Source of the DNA: Bacteroidales bacterium
GTDB lineage: Bacteria > Bacteroidota > Bacteroidia > Bacteroidales > F082
Assembly: GCA_013141455.1 (NCBI GenBank)
Contig: JABFQW010000042.1
Location: 1-46,595 of the forward strand
Reading direction: 5' to 3'
DNA length: 46,595 bases
Each line of letters begins with the position of its first letter. Position 1 is the first letter of the stretch. A program made the position numbers and the translations under genes. Below, one piece after another: positions 7,050-14,045 of this stretch. The notes beneath the pieces are model-generated. The model was not told the DNA's origin. It searched no databases and was given only the letters and a program-made list of their open reading frames with translations.

Positions 7050-10000
7050 ATGGAATTAACTGAAAAACTTTTAACCGAGCTACAAAGACGGTTGAAAATT
7101 GGGAATCGCAGAGGCGTTCATTTAAACGCTATTCCTGCAAATTCAAGATATAAGTTCGACTTAAATAGACTTTCTTATATTGACAAAAACTTACCTGACA
7201 ATTTTGTAAAAGCATTGCTTTCAGAATTACCTCTCAAATTCAGAATAAGTTGGAAGGACAATGTGCCTGACCTAAACTCACTTTTTGAGGAAGACCAGAC
7301 TCAATTAGTCAGAATTACAAAAGCATTTGAAAATCTCATTAATCAAACCGAAGCAATTGAATCCGAAAAAGGCATAAATACTTTCGGTTTTGGTTTTCCA
7401 ATTTTAGCAAGACGAGATAGAGTCGACAATAAATTGACAGTTGCTCCTATTTTGATTTGGTCGTTACGTATCAAAAGAACAAAAGAATTCAACACTTGGG
7501 AAGTATTAAGAAACGAAGAAGACCCAATTTACATAAATGAGGTTTTAATAAATCATTTACAAAGTGATGCAAACATTGAGATAGAACAAATACCAAGCGA
7601 TATGCTTGATGATGGTCTAATCAATAAAAATGAACTTATAGAGGTTTGTTCAAAATTAATCAGAACAGTAAACACCACATCGCCTGACGATTTAGAAGAA
7701 ACTTTCAAAAAGAAACTTGATAAAATTACTTCTATTGGGGACAAAGCTCACTATGATAAACTTCCGCTAAATTCATCGAACTCCTTTATTGACTTTGGTG
7801 GTTTGTTTTCAATTTTTGAAGTTCAAAAGCAAAATATTATTAATGATTACGGCAACCTTATGGAGCTGGAAGGAATTAATATTGAACTTGAAGATATAGA
7901 AGGACATTCGTTTCAACCGATTTCATCGATCGAAACTGACCCTTCACAGCAAAGCATTTTACATTCTTTAGAAGCTACAAGAAATATTCTAATTCAAGGT
8001 CCTCCAGGTACTGGGAAAAGCCAAACGCTTACTGCAGTTCTTATAAATGCACTTGAAAACAATAAGAAAACTATTGTAGTTTGTGAGAAAAGAACTGCAC
8101 TTGAAGTTTTGCATAATGCACTTATTGAAAAAGGCTTGAATTATCATTGTGTATTAATTCGGGACATTGTAAAAGACCGTAAAACGGTTGTTGATTCTGT
8201 CAGAGAAAGGGTTGATAATTCTGAATACAGGCGATACCGGTATAACTATTCAAAAGAATCTTTGGACAACTTAATTACAAAAGCGAAAGATTTAATCACC
8301 AACATTAATAAAAAGCACCAAAAACTTGAAGAAAAACTAATTGGAAATAAATCGTGGTCAGATGTTGTTGGTAATTTGTTAGCTGAATTAAAAGGTGACA
8401 CTGTTGAGAGTAATTTGAATATTGAAAAGAATTTGTTCAATTTTTCCTCGCAAGAATTAAATGTATTACTTGACCTTGTTCAAAAAGGTCAAATACTTTA
8501 CACGGAATTTTTACCTATAATATTAACATCATTTATCAATTCATTAAAATTGGTCGGCGACAATCCATACATAATTGAGCGGTCCATAAATGAGGATTTT
8601 GAAATATATACCAAGCAACTTGAACACATCAAGCTTCTTTTGGATGCAAACAGAAGTGAATATGAAGTTATTCGTAATCAATCATTTGAAGAGCAGTTGC
8701 AAAATATTTTTAATATTTTAAAGCAGATTGAAGACGTTTTTAAGGAAAATGAGAACAATATAGACTTTACAAATGAATCTAAAATAACCAGTTTTTTTTA
8801 CAAACTAAATTCCCTTTATTCGAAAAAGAAAAAGAAAACTTTAAACGACTTCAAAACTTTAAAAAAGCTATTTACAATCCTTAACTCAACCATTAAAGAT
8901 AGCAGCGATTTACCTGCTTCAGAGTTTAATGCAAGTATAGAATCAAATAAAAACCAACTAATTAACTACAGAATTAATATCAGTGAGGCAAAGGATGAAT
9001 TTGATTCTAAAATTCAAACTGAATTTCAACAAATAAGTTTGCTGAAAGCAAATCCAAAGGAATTTGAAATGAAAAGCCTTCCAATTCTTCAAGAAAAAGT
9101 AACTGTTTTAGCGGACAAAATTATAAGCGATAGTTGGATAGTTGACAAAGTAAAGTTCGCAGAATTCTACAATTTCATTTCAGACATAGAAATGCTTATT
9201 CGTGCCAAAAATGAATATTTCAATGCAGAGAAAGATTTGTTTACAATAGAATTTAAGTGGTTTCAGTTCTTTAATGGCTTATCTGAAACAAATAAGTTGA
9301 TTGTTAATGAATTAAAGCCAAAAAGCAATTGGAGAAAATCGTTTTTAGTTTTTTATCTCAATTCAATGCTTGTAAATTCAGCAGATTTGGACTTACCGAC
9401 AAATGATGATGAGCATATAGAACTAAATGTTGCTTTAAAAGGTGTAGAAAAGGAACAAATTAAGTTCATTAAAGAGTTTTGGTATTCAAAACAAATAGAC
9501 ACTACAAGAGAGTTTGAGCAGAAAAATGTAAATCTTTCAGTTGAGAATTTATACAACAAAAGGAGTGGCAGTCGCTTCAAACGACTTTCATTGAGGCAAA
9601 TAGTTCAGTTCGATTCAAATCTATTCACAAATTTTTTTCCAATTATTCTTACTTCACCTGATGTGGCAAGTAATCTTTTCAAAGGAATGAATGGATATTT
9701 TGATATTGTAATGTTTGATGAAGCAAGTCAATTGCGACTGGAAGATAATTTGCCCGCAATATTAAAAGGAAAACAAATCATTATAGCTGGTGATGAACAT
9801 CAAATGCCACCATCGAATTATTTTAGCAAAGTTTTTGATGGTGCGGTTGAAGATGAAGAAGACTTAGAAGAAGAAAATGAAATTGTCGTTGACAAGGATA
9901 ACATGTTATTGTCCTGTGAATCATTACTAGACTTTGGTTCAGAATTGAACTTTCAAAGAAAGCACTTGGATTTTCACTATCGTTCGAGACACCCATTTTT

Positions 10001-11450
10001 GATTGACTTTTCCAACTATGCATTTTACAATCAAAGATTAAAGCCTTTGCCAAACAACTTTGATTATGTTCCTATCAAATTTGTTCAGGTAAACGGAACG
10101 TTTTCGGACCATACAAATGAAGCAGAAGCCGAAATGGTTTTATCAATCATAGAAAAAAACATTAACAGATTACCTAACGGAGAATATCCGACTGTAGGTG
10201 TTGCAACATTTAATATTGCTCAACGAAATTTGATTAAGAGTAAAATTTTAGAGAGGCAAAAGTTTTCAAAATTCGAAGAATTCAACGACAAAATTCAAGA
10301 GCTAGAAGAAAAAGGAATGTTCATCAAAAACTTGGAAAATATTCAAGGGGATGAAAAGGATGTAATAATTCTTTCAACAACTTATGGAATAGGTAAAGAC
10401 AGAAAATTTGCTCATAGATTTGGTCCAATAAATCATTCCAAGGGTTACAAGTTATTAAATGTAATTATTACACGAGCAAAGTTTAAAGTTTATTGTTGTT
10501 CTTCTATTCCAGAGCAAGTATTTATGAACTACAAAGAATACTTGACGACAGAAGGTTCAAATAATAAACGAGCCGTATTATATGCATATTTGGCATATTG
10601 TAAGTCAGTAAGTGAATCAAATAATTTCTTACGATTATCTGTCCTTACATCGCTTGCTGAGAATTCAACAAAAAGTTCAGGTTTTGATTCATTCAAAGGT
10701 GGAGATTTAGAATCACCATTTGAAGAAGAAGTTTATCAAAGATTAGCTGACCATTTTGGAACAGATAAATTAATACCTCAAATGCAATTTGCAGGTTTTA
10801 GAATTGATATTGTTTACGACCCCAAAGTAATTGGTGTTCCAAAAGTTGCTATAGAATGTGACGGAGCAAAGTTTCATTCAAGCAAGGAGGCCTATTTGTA
10901 TGACAGACACAGACAAAAAATATTAGAGAATCACGGTTTTGTGTTTCATAGGATTTGGAGCACAAATTGGTGGCGTAATTCGAGTAGAGAAACAACTAAA
11001 CTTGTTGACTTTATCAGACTAATTGAAGCATCACCTACAAATTCGAATTATAAAGACTATTCTTCAACTTCATTGGCATTTACGGACGACATCGAAATGA
11101 TTAATAATTATGTTTCGCAAGTTTCTTTCATTGACATTGAAAAGGACAATGAAACTATTCAGGCAATTGAAAAAGTTGCTCCTATTCAGACCAAACTTTT
11201 TACTGAAGTAGTCAAACTAAACAGTAAAGTGCAAATTAAATATGTGAATAATGGTATAAACATTTGTATCCATATTGTATCAACAGAGAATAATAAGAAT
11301 GACAGATCAAACGGTATTCAAATGGTTTTTTATAAATCGCTCTTAGCAAATTCATTACTTGGCCATACTGTTGGCAACATTGTAAAAATCGGCAACCTTG
11401 ATAATTTTGTTGAAATAATTAAAATAACAAATAATGCTATTGCTTCGTAG
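7050..11450 (+). CDS. Very large SF1 helicase with C-terminal Vsr/MTES_1575-type nuclease (DUF4011-helicase-nuclease architecture)
   Basis: 1466 residues from ATG 7050; a TTG at 7026 is less likely. The N-terminal 1-290 contains segments such as FGFPILARRDRV and APILIWSLRI typical of DUF4011-type helicases. Walker A is GPPGTGKS at 317-324. A coiled-coil-rich insert of about 550 residues separates it from Walker B (MFDEAS, Asp890-Glu891) and GDEHQMPPSNYF. Further SF1 motifs are HYRSRHP (976), NIQGDEKDVI (about 1096) and NVIITRAK (about 1136). The C-terminal nuclease has SPFEEEVYQRL (about 1220), Asp1253 and Glu1269-Cys-Asp-Gly, then HSSKEAYLYDRHRQ and FHRIWSTNWW. Helicase-Vsr fusions of this design are reported among antiphage genes, so defence is the likely role. 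The gene has its own 380-bp upstream gap and ends within a palindromic element. Confidence 0.75.
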   Translation: MELTEKLLTELQRRLKIGNRRGVHLNAIPANSRYKFDLNRLSYIDKNLPDNFVKALLSELPLKFRISWKDNVPDLNSLFEEDQTQLVRITKAFENLINQTEAIESEKGINTFGFGFPILARRDRVDNKLTVAPILIWSLRIKRTKEFNTWEVLRNEEDPIYINEVLINHLQSDANIEIEQIPSDMLDDGLINKNELIEVCSKLIRTVNTTSPDDLEETFKKKLDKITSIGDKAHYDKLPLNSSNSFIDFGGLFSIFEVQKQNIINDYGNLMELEGINIELEDIEGHSFQPISSIETDPSQQSILHSLEATRNILIQGPPGTGKSQTLTAVLINALENNKKTIVVCEKRTALEVLHNALIEKGLNYHCVLIRDIVKDRKTVVDSVRERVDNSEYRRYRYNYSKESLDNLITKAKDLITNINKKHQKLEEKLIGNKSWSDVVGNLLAELKGDTVESNLNIEKNLFNFSSQELNVLLDLVQKGQILYTEFLPIILTSFINSLKLVGDNPYIIERSINEDFEIYTKQLEHIKLLLDANRSEYEVIRNQSFEEQLQNIFNILKQIEDVFKENENNIDFTNESKITSFFYKLNSLYSKKKKKTLNDFKTLKKLFTILNSTIKDSSDLPASEFNASIESNKNQLINYRINISEAKDEFDSKIQTEFQQISLLKANPKEFEMKSLPILQEKVTVLADKIISDSWIVDKVKFAEFYNFISDIEMLIRAKNEYFNAEKDLFTIEFKWFQFFNGLSETNKLIVNELKPKSNWRKSFLVFYLNSMLVNSADLDLPTNDDEHIELNVALKGVEKEQIKFIKEFWYSKQIDTTREFEQKNVNLSVENLYNKRSGSRFKRLSLRQIVQFDSNLFTNFFPIILTSPDVASNLFKGMNGYFDIVMFDEASQLRLEDNLPAILKGKQIIIAGDEHQMPPSNYFSKVFDGAVEDEEDLEEENEIVVDKDNMLLSCESLLDFGSELNFQRKHLDFHYRSRHPFLIDFSNYAFYNQRLKPLPNNFDYVPIKFVQVNGTFSDHTNEAEAEMVLSIIEKNINRLPNGEYPTVGVATFNIAQRNLIKSKILERQKFSKFEEFNDKIQELEEKGMFIKNLENIQGDEKDVIILSTTYGIGKDRKFAHRFGPINHSKGYKLLNVIITRAKFKVYCCSSIPEQVFMNYKEYLTTEGSNNKRAVLYAYLAYCKSVSESNNFLRLSVLTSLAENSTKSSGFDSFKGGDLESPFEEEVYQRLADHFGTDKLIPQMQFAGFRIDIVYDPKVIGVPKVAIECDGAKFHSSKEAYLYDRHRQKILENHGFVFHRIWSTNWWRNSSRETTKLVDFIRLIEASPTNSNYKDYSSTSLAFTDDIEMINNYVSQVSFIDIEKDNETIQAIEKVAPIQTKLFTEVVKLNSKVQIKYVNNGINICIHIVSTENNKNDRSNGIQMVFYKSLLANSLLGHTVGNIVKIGNLDNFVEIIKITNNAIAS

Positions 11451-11541
11451 TCAAGCACATTGGCTGGTAAGTCCCTTGGCGCTGATTTATAAAGTAAAGC
11501 GGGATGAGGTCCAAGCTTGCGGCAGGCAATGCTGCGCTACG
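11446..11541 (+). repeat. Cassette-end-like imperfect palindrome overlapping the helicase stop codon
   Basis: The last bases of the helicase gene start the left arm: CGTAGTCAAGCACATTGGC (11446-11464) is matched, with gaps, by the reverse complement of GCAATGCTGCGCTACG (11526-11541). Weaker inner pairs (CCTTGG with CCAAGC) continue the stem. Like the elements at 3788 and 6725 it starts at or next to a gene end. Confidence 0.45.
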
Positions 11542-11853
11542 TTGTAATCCGTGCAGCAACATAAACAATGAAATCAACTAAATTTACGTAATGAATCAAG
11601 TACAGGATTGATAATGAGTTGGAGAATAGGGAGAAAGAATAATGCTAATAAAAGAATTGTATAGTATTACTGAAATAAAACCGGAAGACTGTTATGAAAC
11701 ATCAGGTTGTCGTCCGGTTAGGGTATTTTGTTTCATAACTAATTGATTATGAAATGCAAAATTTGACGTTAGTCAGAAGCGAACAAGCGACAGTGCGATG
11801 GACAATGAAATAGAAAATTGAATTATAACATAAAAATAAAAGAAGGAAATCCC
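11542..11853 (+). other. Intergenic stretch before the isochorismatase-like gene
   Basis: About 310 bases between the palindrome after the helicase and the next gene. It holds only the possible small ORF and hairpins at 11642-11746 and, at 11765, the attC-core-like GTTAGTC. I see no promoter with both elements. Confidence 0.4.
11642..11746 (+). CDS. Possible small ORF (34 codons) containing two alternative hairpins
   Basis: ATG 11642 to TGA 11744, reading MLIKELYSITEIKPEDCYET and then SGCRPVRVFCFITN. The frame covers two mutually exclusive stems: CCGGAAGAC 11681-11689 with GTCGTCCGG 11709-11717 (one mismatch), and GTTATGAAAC 11691-11700 with GTTTCATAAC 11730-11739 (perfect). It may be a leader peptide, a gene fragment or chance. 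No family is recognised. Confidence 0.25.
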   Translation: MLIKELYSITEIKPEDCYETSGCRPVRVFCFITN

Positions 11854-12351
11854 ATGCAGAAAAAGTCTTTAGTAGTAATTGACATTCAAAATGACATTAC
11901 CAAAAACTACAAAGAAATCATTGACAATGTTAATCGGTCAATAGATTGGGCAGTGGAAAATGAAATTCATGTCGTTTACATAAGGCATTATAACTTATCT
12001 GACGGCACAAGGACTTTCAAACCTAATACTCGTGGGTCTGAATTAGTTTCGGACATGAAATTGGTTTCCAAAAACATTTTTGAAAAAACCAAAGGCAACG
12101 CATTGACCAGCAAAGATTTTGCTGACTTTATCAAGAAAAATGAAATAAGCGAATTTTACATTACAGGAGCAGACGCCATTGCCTGCGTAAAATCAACCGT
12201 ATTTAATATGTGCAAGGAAAACTACAAAGTTACAGTCTTATCAGATTGTATTACGAGTTATGATAAAAGGAAAATTGACGAAATGCTGAATTATTACGAA
12301 AAAAATGGCAGTAAAATAATTAATTTGAATGACTTGTTAGATTCTAAATAA
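11854..12351 (+). CDS. Isochorismatase-like cysteine hydrolase
   Basis: 165 residues from ATG 11854, which is preceded by the purine-rich AGAAGGAA at a suitable distance; an in-frame TTG at 11818 is not preferred. The catalytic triad of the isochorismatase-like family is visible: Asp10 (VVIDIQND), Lys78 (IFEKTKGNA) and Cys111 (GADAIACVKST). Members hydrolyse amide or vinyl-ether bonds (nicotinamide, isochorismate, carbamoyl compounds); the substrate cannot be told here. The protein is short for the family and is the last gene of the plus-strand island. In a defence island a nicotinamidase-like role in NAD metabolism is conceivable but unsupported. Confidence 0.75.
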   Translation: MQKKSLVVIDIQNDITKNYKEIIDNVNRSIDWAVENEIHVVYIRHYNLSDGTRTFKPNTRGSELVSDMKLVSKNIFEKTKGNALTSKDFADFIKKNEISEFYITGADAIACVKSTVFNMCKENYKVTVLSDCITSYDKRKIDEMLNYYEKNGSKIINLNDLLDSK

Positions 12352-12393
12352 AAATGCCAGCGGCTAAAAATTGGAGTTCATGTGGTCGGCACA

Positions 12394-12464
12394 GCTTGTC
12401 CCGAATATCGGGAACCCAGCCCCGTCATGCTGCCGGGACAGGCTATGATCCCGAAGTTTCGGGA
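12394..12464. repeat. Cluster of TCCCGA/TCGGGA palindromes at the right edge of the island
   Basis: TCCCGAATATCGGGA at 12399-12413 and TCCCGAAGTTTCGGGA at 12449-12464 are short near-perfect palindromes. In addition GCTTGTCCCG 12394-12403 pairs with CGGGACAGGC 12434-12443 with one mismatch. The arrangement resembles REP-type repeats and marks the junction between the AT-rich island and nusB. Confidence 0.55.
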
Positions 12465-12602
12465 CCGGTTTAATGAAAACCTTGCCCTAAACTTTTGTTA
12501 TGAAAATTGCATTGGATTTTGGTTGACTAAAGGAAGTAACACATTATCGTCTTTTGGAGATCCTTACGTTTTATCTCTCGCCACCGAATACTCTAACAAA
12601 CA

Positions 12603-13565
12603 TTATTCATCCAACAATCCACGGCCGGTTTTCACAATCCGGCCTTCTTTTTTAAAGTCCTGGATCATTTTGTCAAGGATACCATTAATAAAGACGCTGC
12701 TGCGATTTGTGCTGAAATATTTCGAAATTTCGATATATTCATTCATGCTGACTTTCACCGGAATCGACTTGAATTCGACAAGCTCGGTAAGCGCGATTTT
12801 TAATATCAGCATATCCATCACGGCGATACGCTCCTGCTCCCAGTTTGATGTGTAACCGGCAATCAGTTCACCATATTCCTCGCTATGGCCGATGGTTTTA
12901 CGAAATAAGTCTTTCACAAAAACCAGGTCTTCGTTAACCTCATCATTGTCGGTACGGTAAATGCCCGGAAACTTCGTTAACGCAGTAAAATCCTTGTCGA
13001 AGAACTTCAGAAACTTTATCATTAACTCCGAAACGAGGTGAAAATCATCCACGAAATAGATGCTCTTTTCTTCGTAGAACGATTCAAGCAGTTCGAAATC
13101 GGTAAAAAGTTTCTCAATTATCGTAATGACGAACTTTTTATCGACGGCAAATGTTGGATTCTCCAATTTTATATACTGATCATAATCAGGAGTTTCGCGA
13201 AGCAATTGATAAAACTTACGAACCATCTCCTGCTCCTGTGACCAGTTTATTTTGTATAAATCTTCTTTCTTACGGAAATCACGGTTATCGTTGATGGCGG
13301 TAAGAAGCTTGTTCTGAACGAAATTAAGGCTGGGATTCAGGTCTTCTGCTGTAGGAAAATGCTTGTGCCGGTTTTCTTCGAGGCGTTGTTCTGCGAAACG
13401 GGTGACTTCGATCAGGAAGGAAAACTGCCAGAAAAATAATTCATGGAGTTTGTTGATACTGAGGAGCAATTGTTTTTCACCGAGTAACATATCACTGTTT
13501 CCTGATTGAAAATAAGCGTAAAGTGCCTGTAAAACTTTAACGCGAAGGTGCCGTCTGCTGAGCAT
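12603..13565 (-). CDS. nusB: Transcription antitermination protein NusB (long Bacteroidota form)
   Basis: 320 residues. The start MLSRRHLRVKVLQALYAYFQ is the typical NusB N-terminal helix. The C-terminal part (about 220-310) holds the remaining NusB fold with NWEQERIAVMDMLILKIALTELVEF and IPVKVSMNEYIEISKYFST, ending NGILDKMIQDF. A long middle insertion makes it about twice the length of the Escherichia coli protein, as is normal in Bacteroidota. NusB binds boxA RNA with NusE and prevents early termination in rRNA operons. It is a single gene here with a good promoter at 13603-13635. Confidence 0.93.
   Translation of the reverse strand: MLSRRHLRVKVLQALYAYFQSGNSDMLLGEKQLLLSINKLHELFFWQFSFLIEVTRFAEQRLEENRHKHFPTAEDLNPSLNFVQNKLLTAINDNRDFRKKEDLYKINWSQEQEMVRKFYQLLRETPDYDQYIKLENPTFAVDKKFVITIIEKLFTDFELLESFYEEKSIYFVDDFHLVSELMIKFLKFFDKDFTALTKFPGIYRTDNDEVNEDLVFVKDLFRKTIGHSEEYGELIAGYTSNWEQERIAVMDMLILKIALTELVEFKSIPVKVSMNEYIEISKYFSTNRSSVFINGILDKMIQDFKKEGRIVKTGRGLLDE
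12623..12653 (+). terminator. Plus-strand terminator-like hairpin inside the 3' end of nusB
   Basis: GGCCGG (12623-12628) and CCGGCC (12639-12644) form a GC-rich stem followed by TTCTTTTTT. It would stop transcripts leaving the plus-strand island before they run antisense into nusB. It lies within the last codons of nusB, so the sequence serves two purposes or the match is chance. Confidence 0.4.
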
Positions 13566-13602
13566 AATTTAAATGAACTTTATGGTTTGGATAATCACCC
13601 GG

Positions 13603-13635
13603 CAAAAGTACTAAAAAATGCGATGCTACTGCAAA
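13603..13635 (-). promoter_or_regulatory. Promoter of nusB
   Basis: On the minus strand TACTTTTG (13603-13610) fits TAnnTTTG and a TTTG lies 21 bases upstream (13632-13635), the full Bacteroidota sigma-ABfr pattern. The leader would be about 30 bases. Confidence 0.6.
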
Positions 13636-13791
13636 ACAGCAAAACAAAAGCTACTTATAATTTTGATGTGTAGGGAGTATCAAATAGCAGTTCCACAAAA
13701 TTCCATTCCTCTTTATTAATGATTTTATGTTGATGTAAAGTGTTATCGAATTTAGTCAATAAAATCGTGTTACGAAGCAGTGCGCTGGCAT

Positions 13792-13956
13792 GTCTGAACG
13801 GCGAGCCAGGCAGGGCGTGAATGTCAAAACACAAGAAAATCCGGCAAAGGCATCCGCCTGCAAGGCGGTATGTTTGGTCTCGTCTTTTGGGACGAGACCA
13901 CTCCTTTGACTGGATTTGCTGTGTTTTGACAGAGCCCGGGGAAGCTTCGTTCAGAC
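13792..13956. repeat. 165-nt nested palindrome
   Basis: Nested arms: GTCTGAACG 13792-13800 with CGTTCAGAC 13948-13956 (perfect); GTCAAAACACA 13823-13833 with TGTGTTTTGAC 13920-13930 (perfect), continuing as AAATCC..CAAAGG with CCTTTG..GGATTT; then two inner hairpins, CCGCCT/AGGCGG (13854-13868) and GGTCTCGTC/GACGAGACC (13876-13899). The result would be a cruciform or a branched RNA. No real gene is seen in it; open frames on both strands here follow from the symmetry. Confidence 0.8.
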
Positions 13957-13967
13957 AAAAGGTTTTG

Positions 13968-13990
13968 GTCCTTTTGCCTTTCAAAAGGAC
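13968..13990. repeat. Perfect 9-bp hairpin next to the long palindrome
   Basis: GTCCTTTTG (13968-13976), loop CCTTT, CAAAAGGAC (13982-13990), followed by eight A. On neither strand does a T run follow the stem, so it is not a canonical intrinsic terminator; it may belong to the same repeat element. Confidence 0.6.
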
Positions 13991-14045
13991 AAAAAAAACT
14001 GTTGAATTTCCTTTCTTTTCTCTTATAAGAAAAGTGATTTGAGAT

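Noticed and set aside
12382-12855. Plus-strand frame of 157 codons
   Set aside because: Its second half runs antisense to nusB and its first part covers REP-like palindromes; there is no recognisable domain.
13968-13990. Intrinsic terminator of the glycosyltransferase gene
   Set aside because: The stem is perfect but on the minus strand the T run precedes it and on the plus strand an A run follows, so it does not have terminator form.
13655-14042. Frames on both strands between nusB and the glycosyltransferase gene
   Set aside because: They overlap the 165-nt palindrome, and symmetry explains why both strands are open.
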